The notes beneath the pieces were generated by a model. That model had not been told where the DNA came from, searched no databases, and was given only the letters and a program-made list of their open reading frames with translations. The position numbers and the translations under genes are program-made. Below are positions 43,919 through 52,848 of a DNA stretch of 64,000 nt, one piece after another (the stretch's first letter is position 1; every line of letters starts with the position of its first letter). Source of the stretch: Amorphus coralli DSM 19760 (lineage in GTDB: Bacteria; Pseudomonadota; Alphaproteobacteria; Rhizobiales; Amorphaceae); NCBI RefSeq assembly GCF_000374525.1, contig NZ_KB894574.1, positions 124,001 through 188,000 on the forward strand. The letters are read 5' to 3'.

Positions 43919-46252
43919 GTGGACGGGGGAGCAGGACAGGGTCTATCGCGCACTCCGATTGAAGGCTTACGGACACCTTTTGATCGGCACAGCCGGGCCG
44001 AAATCTCCCCCCGCTTAAGGACCCGCCCGGCCCGGCCGCCGCCTTCCCAGTCCGACACGCTGCAACACTTTGCATCCCGGTTCGGCATGATCGTCGCGAC
44101 GGACCGGGATCTGACGCTCACTGCCGACCGTGCGCTGTCCCTCGTGCCCCATGTCGCACGGGCGCAGATCGATCCCTTGAGGATCGGCCACACAACCGAA
44201 GGTCCCATCGTGGTGCTCGCCGTGGAGACGGCGCGCCTCATCGCGGCCGATCGTCTCTCCGCCATCGCCGACAGCGCACGCGGACGGCTGCTGCTGGCCC
44301 GGCAGGCAACTCTCAGGGCCGCCGTGGCCCGCAGCGTGGCCGGCGCGACGCCCGACGAAATCCTTCGCGCGGCCGACGCCCACGCCGAGATGGGCCACCA
44401 TATGGCCGGGCGTCCCACGCCCGCGACCGACACAGGGCGAACCGGCCTCCTGTCCGCCGGCCAGAGCGCCCGGCTCGCAGCCTGGCTCGGCCTTCCCTAC
44501 GCCGAAACGCTCGTCCCCTGCGACAGCACCCGCTTTGCGCGCCTGGTCGAGACGCTGCCCGATCAGGCGTGCACCGTTCACGGCGACGGGCAGGCACTGC
44601 TCGCCCTGGTGCCGTCGCGCGACCAGCTGGCGAACCTGACCGCCGCCGCCTGCACACGCTCGGCCGCAGCCCTCTGCCTCGTCTTCACCCACGCCGATGC
44701 CATTCGCGCCGGCAACGGCGCCCGGCGCGCAACGCGGCAGCAGTCCGCGCCACAATGGGATCTTGGATTGCCGCCGGCGCTATCGGCGCGCCGGGTCCTG
44801 TCGCCGGCTCAACGGCTCATCGCTCCACCCCTGGCCGCCGCCGCGGCGCTGGGAGCGATCGCGGTTCCGCAGGCCGTTCCGATGATCCTGTCCGGGTTCA
44901 TGGGAAGCGTGCTTCTGGCGCTGGCGGCGACGCGCGGCGCGGCAAGCGTGGCCCCTTCGGTCGTCGCCTACGCCCCGCCGCGCAGGCCGCTCCGCGACGG
45001 CTCGCTCCCGGCCTATTCGGTGCTGGTGCCGCTCTACCGGGAGGCTGCCTCCGTCCCGGCGCTCGTCCGCTGCCTGGACCGGCTCGAATATCCCCGCGAC
45101 CGGCTGGAGATCCTCTACCTGCTGGAGCCTGACGACGCCGAGACCCGCGCCGCTTTCGAGGCCCGCGCGCTGCCAGAAGGTCACCGGACCCTGAGGGTCC
45201 CCGCCGAAGGGCCGCGGACCAAGCCGAAAGCCCTCAACGCTGGTCTGTCGGTCGCCACCGGCTCCCTCGTTACCATCTTCGATGCGGAGGACCGGCCGGA
45301 CCCGGCCCAGTTGCGCATCGCCGCGGAGACCTTTGCCGCGGGTGGCGAGCGCCTCGCCTGTCTTCAGGCCCGGCTGGCCATCGACCACGCGCGGGACACC
45401 TGGATCACCCGCATGTTCGCCCTCGAGTATGCCTGCCTGTTCGACGTGCTGCTGCCGTGGCTCGCCCGGTACAGGCTGTTCTTTCCGCTTGGCGGCACCT
45501 CGAACCATTTCCGGCGCGCGGTCCTCCTCCGGCTGGGCGGCTGGGACCCCTACAACGTGACAGAAGACGCCGACCTCGGCGTGCGACTGACCCGGTTCGA
45601 CTACGAAATGAGCCTCATCGCTTCGACCACCTACGAGGAGGCGCCGCTTCACATGCGGGCCTGGATGCGGCAGCGGTCGCGCTGGCTGAAGGGCTGGATG
45701 CAGACGTGGTGGGTCCACATGCGCCGGCCCGGCCGGTTCGGCCGGACCCGGACGTTCGCCAAGATCACCGTTTTCCAGTCGCTCATCCTGGGCAGCCTGC
45801 TCGCCATCCTCGCCTTTCCGCTCTGCCTGGCCTTCATGCTGGCCCACCTGGCCGGCGTTCTGCCGCTCGTCGGCGGCGATGGCCTCTGGCCGATGCTGGC
45901 GATCGGCTTAAACGGCACGGTGTTCGTTCTCGGGTTTTCCGCCACGGCAGCCCTGTCGGTCCGGGCGATGCGGCTGCGCGGGCTCGCCATCCCGCCCTGG
46001 CGGCTCGCCGAATTGCCCCTTTACTGGCTGGCCATGGCTGCGGCGCTGGTCATCGCTGTAATCGAGCTCGCGCGCCGTCCGCACCACTGGGCCAAGACTA
46101 CTCACGGCCTCGCCCGACGGCCCAGGCTGCGCAGGCGTCGGCGACGCAATCTGCAACCGGTCACGCCCGGGGCCACCGATCAACGTGGCATAACGCCGGC
46201 TCACCATTGCGTGCGATCCGGCGCCGGGCTCCTTAAAATACCGGACGCGTGA
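43919..46252 (+). CDS. processive family 2 glycosyltransferase (cellulose/hyaluronan synthase-like) with degenerate N-terminal domain
   Basis: About 777 aa from a GTG with GAGGGAGG upstream. A TTG at 43898 is the other option. Residues 50-250 form two related alpha/beta segments recalling the MshEN/GspE N-terminal fold. After one or two helices (about 300-350) the GT2 domain has SVLVPLYREA, DAED near 455, TEDADLGVRL near 548 and QRSRWLKGW near 587, the D,D,D,QxxRW set of processive synthases. Four or more C-terminal helices follow. It would polymerise and export a glycan through the inner membrane. Product unknown, and a basic C-terminal tail is unusual. Confidence 0.88.
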   Translation: MDGGAGQGLSRTPIEGLRTPFDRHSRAEISPRLRTRPARPPPSQSDTLQHFASRFGMIVATDRDLTLTADRALSLVPHVARAQIDPLRIGHTTEGPIVVLAVETARLIAADRLSAIADSARGRLLLARQATLRAAVARSVAGATPDEILRAADAHAEMGHHMAGRPTPATDTGRTGLLSAGQSARLAAWLGLPYAETLVPCDSTRFARLVETLPDQACTVHGDGQALLALVPSRDQLANLTAAACTRSAAALCLVFTHADAIRAGNGARRATRQQSAPQWDLGLPPALSARRVLSPAQRLIAPPLAAAAALGAIAVPQAVPMILSGFMGSVLLALAATRGAASVAPSVVAYAPPRRPLRDGSLPAYSVLVPLYREAASVPALVRCLDRLEYPRDRLEILYLLEPDDAETRAAFEARALPEGHRTLRVPAEGPRTKPKALNAGLSVATGSLVTIFDAEDRPDPAQLRIAAETFAAGGERLACLQARLAIDHARDTWITRMFALEYACLFDVLLPWLARYRLFFPLGGTSNHFRRAVLLRLGGWDPYNVTEDADLGVRLTRFDYEMSLIASTTYEEAPLHMRAWMRQRSRWLKGWMQTWWVHMRRPGRFGRTRTFAKITVFQSLILGSLLAILAFPLCLAFMLAHLAGVLPLVGGDGLWPMLAIGLNGTVFVLGFSATAALSVRAMRLRGLAIPPWRLAELPLYWLAMAAALVIAVIELARRPHHWAKTTHGLARRPRLRRRRRRNLQPVTPGATDQRGITPAHHCVRSGAGLLKIPDA

Positions 46253-46334
46253 TTACATCGGATCGACTGGGATGCGGCAGGAGATACCGCCTGGCCCGCG
46301 CCGGTTTCGACGACACGTCAACGGGGGGCTTCCC

Positions 46335-46826
46335 ATGACATCCGACAGCACGTCCGCATACCGCCAATCTTCGCTGTTCCCACCCCTTGTGGGAGCGACC
46401 CTGATCACCGCCCTCGTCGCCGGCGTCGCGGCCGACCTTACCTGGGAGGTATGGGCGCGGCTGATCACGCCGCTTCTCGTCGGCGGGCCGCTCCAGCCGG
46501 CCGCACTCGTGCAGAGCGTCTTCGGTTTCCAGAACTGGGTGCTCGCCGAGGCGATCCATGCCTTCGTCGGCGTCGTCGCCTATCCGCTCGGCTATCTCTT
46601 CATCGCGCGGCCGCTGCAGCGCGCGGTCCTGCCGGGCCTGCCCTGGTGGCTGACGGCGCTTGCCTACGGCGTCGGGCTCTGGACCTTCGCGCTCTTCGTG
46701 ATGGCGCACCTGATCGCCGGGCTGCCGCCCTTCCTGGGCTTCATTCCGCTCGCCTGGGCCTCGCTTGCCGGCCACCTGCTGTTCGGCCTGACGGTCGGAC
46801 TTGTGGTGAAGCTGCGCGACGTGTGA
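46335..46826 (+). CDS. conserved-looking four-helix membrane protein, function unknown
   Basis: About 163 aa from an ATG with GGGGGG upstream. Four hydrophobic helices are visible at about 20-40, 75-93, 103-120 and 130-155, the second loop containing EAIHAFVGVVAYPLGY. I do not recognise the family. It follows the GT2 synthase by 82 bases on the same strand and ends 38 bases before the convergent aminotransferase. Confidence 0.7.
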   Translation: MTSDSTSAYRQSSLFPPLVGATLITALVAGVAADLTWEVWARLITPLLVGGPLQPAALVQSVFGFQNWVLAEAIHAFVGVVAYPLGYLFIARPLQRAVLPGLPWWLTALAYGVGLWTFALFVMAHLIAGLPPFLGFIPLAWASLAGHLLFGLTVGLVVKLRDV

Positions 46827-46864
46827 TCCGGCTCAGGGGGGGGGCCAGCCAGCCCCCTCCGCCT

Positions 46865-48208
46865 TCAGCGGGCAACGCTCTCCAGCGCGGTCGCCATCGC
46901 CTTGTCGAGACGGTCGACCACCATGTCGGCCTCGCCCTCGGTGAGGATGAAGGGCGGCGCAATGAGCACATGGTCGCCGGCCTCGCCGTCGACCGTGCCG
47001 CCCATCGGATAGACCATCAGTCCGTTCGCCATCGCCGCCTTCTTGATGGCGGCGTTGAGCTTCAGCGACGGATCGAACGGCGCCTTGGTTTCCCGGTCGG
47101 CGACCAGCTCCAGCCCCAGGAAAAGGCCCCGGCCGCGCACGTCGCCGACATTCGGATGCTGGCCGAACCGCTCCTGGAGCGCCGCCTTCAGGTGCGCGCC
47201 CACCGCATTGACGTTGGCCAGCAGGTCGCGGCCCTCGATCTGGTCGAGCACGGCGCGACCAGCGGCGCAGGCGGTGGGGTGGCCAATATAGGTATGGCCG
47301 TGCTGGAAGAAGCCGGAGCCGCCCTCGATGGCCTGGTAGATGTCCCGCGACACCAGTGTCGCGCCGATCGGCTGGTAGCCGGCGCCGAGCCCCTTGGCGA
47401 TCAGCAGCATGTCCGGCACCACACCGTCCTGCTCGCAGGCAAACAGCGTGCCGGTGCGGCCCATGCCGCACATCACCTCGTCGAGGATCAGGAGCACGCC
47501 GTAGCGGTCGCAGATATCGCGGATGCGCTTGAAGTAGCCCGGAACCGGCGGCACCGCGCCCATGGTGGCGCCCACCACCGGCTCGGCCATGAAGGCGGCG
47601 ACCGTCTCCGGACCGAGCTCCAGGATCTTCGCCTCGAGCTGGTCGGCGACGCGGAGCCCATAGTCCTCCTCGCTCTCGCCCGGCTCGGCCCAGCGCCAAT
47701 AGTGGCAGGCATCGACATGGTGCATGGCGTCTGTGAGCAGCGGCTCGAACTGGGCCCGGCGCCAGCGGTTGCCGCCGGCGGCCAGCGCGCCCAGTGTGTT
47801 GCCGTGGTAGCTCTGCCAGCGGGCGATGATGTTGGCGCGCTTCGGCTCGCTCTTTTCCAGGAAGTACTGCCGGGCGAGCTTGATGGCCGATTCAGCCGCC
47901 TCCGAGCCGCCTGAGACGAAATAGACCCGCTCGATCCCATCCGGCGCGCGCGCCACCAGCCGGTCCGCTAGCTGCTCCGCCGCCTCGGTGGTGAAGAAGG
48001 ACGTGTGGGCGTAGGGCAGCGCGTCGAGCTGCGCCTTGATGGCGTCCACCACCGCCTTGTCGGAGTGGCCGAGGCAAGACACCGCCGCGCCGCCGCAAGC
48101 ATCGAGATAGCGCTTGCCGGCCGCGTCGATCAGGAAGCAGCCGTCGCCGCCAACGGCGACCGGCAGCTCGGCCTTGGTGTGGCGCGGGAAGACGTGGGGG
48201 GACGGCAT
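46865..48208 (-). CDS. class III PLP-dependent aminotransferase (omega-aminotransferase type)
   Basis: Protein of 447 aa. YFVSGGSEAAESAIKLAR, QSYHGNTLGALA, LLILDEVMCGMGRTG and LLIAKGLGAGYQPIGA (Schiff-base lysine) are the class III motifs, and GHTYIGHPTACAAG binds substrate phosphate. Such enzymes transfer amino groups from omega- or beta-amino acids, taurine or diamines. The chosen ATG at 48208 follows GAGG. Downstream of the UspA and TRAP genes on the same strand, it could act on the transported substrate, but the substrate is not identifiable. Confidence 0.9.
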   Translation of the reverse strand: MPSPHVFPRHTKAELPVAVGGDGCFLIDAAGKRYLDACGGAAVSCLGHSDKAVVDAIKAQLDALPYAHTSFFTTEAAEQLADRLVARAPDGIERVYFVSGGSEAAESAIKLARQYFLEKSEPKRANIIARWQSYHGNTLGALAAGGNRWRRAQFEPLLTDAMHHVDACHYWRWAEPGESEEDYGLRVADQLEAKILELGPETVAAFMAEPVVGATMGAVPPVPGYFKRIRDICDRYGVLLILDEVMCGMGRTGTLFACEQDGVVPDMLLIAKGLGAGYQPIGATLVSRDIYQAIEGGSGFFQHGHTYIGHPTACAAGRAVLDQIEGRDLLANVNAVGAHLKAALQERFGQHPNVGDVRGRGLFLGLELVADRETKAPFDPSLKLNAAIKKAAMANGLMVYPMGGTVDGEAGDHVLIAPPFILTEGEADMVVDRLDKAMATALESVAR

Positions 48209-48328
48209 GGCAGGGCCTCGTTGTTGATCCGAGACCAGACTATGCGAAGCGGCGTTGACCGCGTCCAGCGGGATCCGACGGCGCAACGCCAGCCGGCGGC
48301 AATCCGCCGCTGCGCCAAGTGAGCCGCG

Positions 48329-48757
48329 TCAGTCGCGGATGACCATCACCGACTGGGGCGCGTGGCGCACCACGCGGGCGGCGTTGGGACCGAGCAGGTA
48401 GTCGCGCAGCTCCGGCCGGTGGGCGCCGATCACGATCAGGTCGCAGCCGAGCTTCTTCGCGGCGTGCAGGATCTCCTCGTAGATGGAGCCGTGCGCCACG
48501 TGGCCGACGGCCTCGATCTCCGGACCCAGCTCGGCATCCATGAAGGCGCCCAGCTGCTCCTTCGCCTTTTCCAGCGCCTTTTCCTCGAAGTTCTGCGGGA
48601 AGAAGCTGCCGACGATCGACATGCCGAAACTCGGCACCACCGCCAGCACGTGCAGTTCGGAGCCGAAGGTCTTCGCCATCGCCGCGGCCGTGGCCAGCGC
48701 CTTGCGGCCCGTGGTGGTGTCGTTCAGATCGATCGGCAACAGGATCTTCTTGTACAC
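48329..48757 (-). CDS. UspA-family universal stress protein
   Basis: About 142 aa from a GTG with GAGGGAGG at 6-base spacing. YKKILLPIDLND begins the fold and the C-terminal IVIGAHRPELRDYLLGPNAARVVRHAPQSVMVIRD holds the G-x2-G-x9-G-S/N-type ATP-binding loop in variant form. USPs are cytoplasmic ATP-binding or AMP-sensing proteins. Genes of this type regularly accompany TRAP permeases, as with TeaD in Halomonas, which lowers transporter activity. Here it lies 29 bases after the TAXI-type permease. Confidence 0.92.
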   Translation of the reverse strand: MYKKILLPIDLNDTTTGRKALATAAAMAKTFGSELHVLAVVPSFGMSIVGSFFPQNFEEKALEKAKEQLGAFMDAELGPEIEAVGHVAHGSIYEEILHAAKKLGCDLIVIGAHRPELRDYLLGPNAARVVRHAPQSVMVIRD

Positions 48758-48786
48758 GCCGGCCTCCCTCGGCTTGGCAGTCTCGT

Positions 48787-51405
48787 TCAGAACGCCGGAA
48801 CCGTCTGACGGCGGCGCTGCGACCACAGCACGATCAAGAGCAGGAGAAGCGCCGGGATGTAGAAGAGCTCCTTCGGCATCCGCTCCGCCGGCACCGCGAC
48901 GCTTTCCACCACAACCGGCTCGTCGGCGTAGAAGTCCAGCTCCTGCGCCAGCCGGAAGAAGGGGGTCCCCGGGAAGGGCTCGTCCAGCGTGATCTGATCG
49001 CCGTCGGGGAACAGGGTCAGGCCCTCCCGGTCGAGGCGCGCGGCCCCGTCACCCGGCTCGCCGAGCGGCACCATGAAGGTCTTCGTCACCCGCTCGTCCG
49101 GGTTGTTGAAGTCGGTCCCCTCGATGGTCATGCGCAGCTGCGCATCGGCCGGCAGGTTGGCCGCGATCTCTTCCGCCTGGGTGCCGGGCGAATAGATGTA
49201 GGGCGGCTGCACCTTGTCCAGCCAGAAGCCCGGCCGGAACAGGGTGAAGGAGATCAGAAGCACCGCCACGACCTCCCACCAGCGCATGGGTGCCAGCAGG
49301 TAGCGTTGGGTCGCCGCGGCAAACAGGAGCATCGCCACCACAGCGACGATGAAGACGACCAGCGCCTCCAGCGGCCCCACCCCGATCAGCAGAAGTTCCG
49401 TGTTGAACAGGAACAGGAAGGGCAGCAGCGCGGTGCGGATATCGTAGGTGAAGCCCTGGATACCCGTCTTGATCGGATCGCCGCCGGAGATCGCCGCCGC
49501 CGCGAAGGCGGCAAGGCCAACGGGTGGCGTGTCGTCGGCGAGAATGCCGAAATAGAAGACGAACAGGTGGACGGCCACCAGCGGCACAATCAGTCCCTGT
49601 TGGGCACCGAGCGTGACGATCACCGGCGCCATCAGCGACGACACCACGATATAGTTGGCGGTGGTCGGCAGGCCCATGCCCAGGATCAGGCTCATGATGG
49701 CCACCAGCACCAGCATGACCATCAGGTTGCCGCCGGAGACGAACTCGACGAACTCGCCGATAACCTGATGGGCGCCGGTGAGCGAGATGGTGCCGACGAT
49801 CACGCCGGCAGCACCCGTCGCCACCGCGATGGCGATCATGTTGCGCGAGCCGGAGATCATGCCCGCGATCCACTCGTTGACGCCGCGCGCCGCCTCCGCC
49901 GCGAAGTTTCCGGTGCCCCGGAAGAACGCCTTCAGCGGGTGCTGGGTAAGCGCGATGAAGATCATCGCAACCGTGGCGTAGAAGGCAGAGGTCGCCGGCG
50001 ACAGCCGCTCGATCATGATGCACCAGATCAGGATCACGATCGGCAGCAGGAAGTAGAGGCCGGTCAGCGCCACGTCGCCGGCGCGCGGCAGTTCCTCCAC
50101 CGGGGCGTCGGGATCGTCGACCTTGAGATCGGGCCGCTTCGCGGCGATCCAGAGCAGGACGAGATAGGCCACCAGGAAGGTCAGCGCCGCGCCCCACAGG
50201 CCCATGCCGGGGAACGCGTCGGCGATCCAGCCGAGGCCGTAATAGACCAGGCCGGCCAGCACCGCGAGGCCGATGAAGCCGGTCAGAAAGCCGATGAGCT
50301 TGGTCATCAGCCGGACGTGGCTCGGCGGCCGCTTCATGCCGGCAAGGCCGAGCTTCAGCGCCTCCAGGTGCACGATGTAGACCAGCGCGATGTAGGAGAT
50401 CAGCGCCGGAAGCAGCGCGTTCTTGATCAGCTCGGTGTAGGGCGTGCCGGTGAATTCGGAGATCAGGAAGGCGGCGGCACCCATGACCGGTGGCGTGAGC
50501 TGGCCGTTGGTGGACGAGGCCACCTCGACCGCGCCGGCCTTCTCCGGCGGGAAGCCGGTCTTCTTCATCAGCGGGATTGTGAAGGTGCCGGTGGTCACCG
50601 TGTTGGCAATGGACGAGCCCGAGTAGAGGCCGCTCATCGCGGAGGCCAGCACCGCCGCCTTGGCCGGCCCGCCGCGCAGGTGGCCGAGCAGCGAGAAGGC
50701 GATCTTGATGAAGAAGTTGCCGGCGCCGGCCTTCTCCAGGATCGCGCCGAACATCACGAACAGGAAGATCATGGTGGCGGACACGCCTAGGGCGACGCCG
50801 AACACGCCCTCCGTCTGCATCCAGTAGTGCCACATGGCCTTGCCGTAGGACGCGCCCTTCCACTGCAGCGTGCCCGGGATCCAGTCGGCGGAGCCGAAGA
50901 ACACGTAGAGCACGAAGACGGAGGCGACGATCAGCAGCGGCAGGCCCAGCGAGCGGAACACCGACACGCCCAGGATGAGCATGCCGATGGTCGACATGAT
51001 CAGGTCCCAGTCGGTGGGCAGGCCGGCGCGGTCGGCGATCTGGTCCTTGAAGACGAAGAGGTAGAGACAGGCGGACGCGCCGAGCAGCGCGAGGATCCAG
51101 TCGTACCAGGGGATCGAGCGCCGGGAACTCGATTTGAGAAGCGGGTAGGCAAACGCCGCGAGCACCAGCGCGAACGCCAGATGGACGATGCGGATTTCGG
51201 TGTTGTTGAGAACCAGCGGCAGGTCGAGCGCCTGCGCAAGGATGAACGGCAGCGGCGAGGCGACATAGAGCTGGAACAGCGCCCAGACGAAGGCGGTGAC
51301 CGGGATCAGCAGGCGCTGCCAGCCGTCCGGCGAACGCGCTCCGGAATCGGTGGCTGCAACCAGGGATTCCGCGTCGACCCGATGCGCCGTCTGCTCGACC
51401 GTCAT
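48787..51405 (-). CDS. TRAP transporter fused (DctQM) permease, TAXI type
   Basis: Protein of about 872 aa. An N-terminal four-helix DctQ-like part (about 30-150) is fused to a DctM-like part of twelve or more helices, with AMSGLYSGSSIANTVTTGTFTIPLMKKTGFPPEKAGAVE near 255-290 and MSLILGMGLPTTANYIV near 580 as signature blocks. A soluble C-terminal segment (about 750-840) and one last helix end the protein. The ATG at 51405 follows GAGGGG. It moves a small organic solute with Na+ using the periplasmic TAXI receptor encoded just upstream. Confidence 0.95.
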   Translation of the reverse strand: MTVEQTAHRVDAESLVAATDSGARSPDGWQRLLIPVTAFVWALFQLYVASPLPFILAQALDLPLVLNNTEIRIVHLAFALVLAAFAYPLLKSSSRRSIPWYDWILALLGASACLYLFVFKDQIADRAGLPTDWDLIMSTIGMLILGVSVFRSLGLPLLIVASVFVLYVFFGSADWIPGTLQWKGASYGKAMWHYWMQTEGVFGVALGVSATMIFLFVMFGAILEKAGAGNFFIKIAFSLLGHLRGGPAKAAVLASAMSGLYSGSSIANTVTTGTFTIPLMKKTGFPPEKAGAVEVASSTNGQLTPPVMGAAAFLISEFTGTPYTELIKNALLPALISYIALVYIVHLEALKLGLAGMKRPPSHVRLMTKLIGFLTGFIGLAVLAGLVYYGLGWIADAFPGMGLWGAALTFLVAYLVLLWIAAKRPDLKVDDPDAPVEELPRAGDVALTGLYFLLPIVILIWCIMIERLSPATSAFYATVAMIFIALTQHPLKAFFRGTGNFAAEAARGVNEWIAGMISGSRNMIAIAVATGAAGVIVGTISLTGAHQVIGEFVEFVSGGNLMVMLVLVAIMSLILGMGLPTTANYIVVSSLMAPVIVTLGAQQGLIVPLVAVHLFVFYFGILADDTPPVGLAAFAAAAISGGDPIKTGIQGFTYDIRTALLPFLFLFNTELLLIGVGPLEALVVFIVAVVAMLLFAAATQRYLLAPMRWWEVVAVLLISFTLFRPGFWLDKVQPPYIYSPGTQAEEIAANLPADAQLRMTIEGTDFNNPDERVTKTFMVPLGEPGDGAARLDREGLTLFPDGDQITLDEPFPGTPFFRLAQELDFYADEPVVVESVAVPAERMPKELFYIPALLLLLIVLWSQRRRQTVPAF

Positions 51406-51478
51406 CCGCACACCCCTCGCCTTGTTGTTCTTGGACGTTGTGCCTCAGGCGACCGCCCGAGCGCTTCGGCAGAAAGCA

Positions 51479-51510
51479 ATCGGGCGCGGTCCCGAAAGAC
51501 CGCGCCCGAT
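51479..51510. terminator. perfect 13-bp hairpin between TAXI receptor gene and permease gene
   Basis: ATCGGGCGCGGTC (51479-51491), loop CCGAAA, GACCGCGCCCGAT (51498-51510). It lies 10 bases beyond the receptor stop and 73 bases before the permease start. The minus strand continues TGCTTTCTG, so termination would be partial, an arrangement that raises receptor over permease expression. Confidence 0.75.
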
Positions 51511-51520
51511 AAGGCCGGAC

Positions 51521-52489
51521 TTACATCCAGCCGCGCTCGGTGTAGTACTTCTTCGCGCCGTCATGCAGCGGGGCAGAGAGACCGTCCTTGACCATCTGCT
51601 CTTCCTTCAGGTTGGCGAAGGCCGGATGCAGCTGCTTGAACTGGTCGAAGTTGTCGAAGACCGCCTTCACGACGACGTAGACCACGTCGTCCGACACGTC
51701 CGCAGACGTGATGAAGGTCGCGCCCACGCCGAAGGTCGTGGTGTCCTCGTCGTTGCCCTTGTACATGCCGCCCGGAATGGTGGCGACGCGGTAGTAGGGG
51801 TTGTCGGCAACGAGCTTGTCGATCGGCTCACCGGCCACGTCGACGAGCTGCACGTCACACGAGTTGACGGCTTCCTGGATCGCCGCAGCCGGGTGGCCGA
51901 CGGTGTAGATCATGGCGTCGATGTTGCCGTCGCAGAGAGCCTGCGCCATCTCGGAGCCCTTGAGCTCGGTGGCGAGGGCGAAATCGTCCATGGACATGCC
52001 GAAGGCGTCCATCACGACTTCCATCGTCGCGCGCTGACCGGAGCCGGGATTGCCGACGTTGACGCGCTTGCCCTTTAGGTCCTCGAAGCCCTCGATGCCG
52101 GAATCGCCACGCACGAGGAGGGTGAACGGCTCGGGATGGACCGAGAACACCGCCCGCTCCTTCTCGAACGGACCCTGGTCCTCGAACTTCGAGGTGCCGT
52201 TGTAGGCATGATACTGCCAGTCGGACTGGGCGACGCCGAACTCCAGCTCGCCGGAGCGGACGTTGTTGATATTGTAGACCGAACCGCCGGTGGACTCCGC
52301 CGAGCAGCGGATGCCGTGCTCCTTGCGGTCGCGGTTGACCAGACGGCAGATGGCGCCGCCGGTCGGATAGTACACACCGGTCACGCCCCCGGTGCCGATG
52401 GAGATGAACTGCTGGTCCTGCGCCGTGGCGAGGCCCGTGCCGGCGAGGATCGCCGAGGCCGCGAGCGCGGCAATGGTCCGTTTCATCAT
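51521..52489 (-). CDS. TAXI family TRAP transporter solute-binding protein
   Basis: Protein of 322 aa with a signal peptide (about 1-24, [20 protein letters not shown] then ATAQ). [25 protein letters not shown] is the TAXI family opening, [26 protein letters not shown] the second conserved block, and DALILYT-like [12 protein letters not shown] lies near 210. The periplasmic receptor binds glutamate-like or other carboxylates in known cases, but the ligand here is unknown. It is the first gene of the receptor-permease-UspA-aminotransferase cluster. Confidence 0.95.
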   Translation of the reverse strand: MMKRTIAALAASAILAGTGLATAQDQQFISIGTGGVTGVYYPTGGAICRLVNRDRKEHGIRCSAESTGGSVYNINNVRSGELEFGVAQSDWQYHAYNGTSKFEDQGPFEKERAVFSVHPEPFTLLVRGDSGIEGFEDLKGKRVNVGNPGSGQRATMEVVMDAFGMSMDDFALATELKGSEMAQALCDGNIDAMIYTVGHPAAAIQEAVNSCDVQLVDVAGEPIDKLVADNPYYRVATIPGGMYKGNDEDTTTFGVGATFITSADVSDDVVYVVVKAVFDNFDQFKQLHPAFANLKEEQMVKDGLSAPLHDGAKKYYTERGWM

Positions 52490-52848
52490 AAGGCTCCCTT
52501 TAAAAATTGTGGCCTTCTGTTGTCCTCCCGCCGGGGAGCGCCCCCGCGGCTGCCGGTATTCGATAGCCCGAGCGGACCGAAGTCAACGGTTTCCGGCCCC
52601 GAGCGGGCCTCCACCCACGGTTCCGGCCGGATTGCGCCTTCCGCATCCACCAAATCGAAAGGCTGCGCCCGCACGATGGAGCGAAAGTGGGTGCATGAAG
52701 CATGGTTCAAGGCGGTCCGGAACCGGGCGTCCCGCCGCCGCCTTTTCGCCGTGTCTTTCCCGCACCCCGTGACAGCATCACCGCGCCGCGCCCGGACCCC
52801 GACACGCGAGGTCCCGGGCCAATCGAACGGAGGCCCGAAAGGGCAGAC
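52490..52848. other. 359-base divergent intergenic region between TAXI receptor gene and MFS gene
   Basis: I see no convincing gene, RNA or repeat. It must hold the promoter for the receptor gene (a relatively A+T-rich stretch with TTTAAAAATTG sits at 52500-52510, directly before its start) and that for the MFS gene. Open frames crossing it are G+C-driven shadows. Confidence 0.6.
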
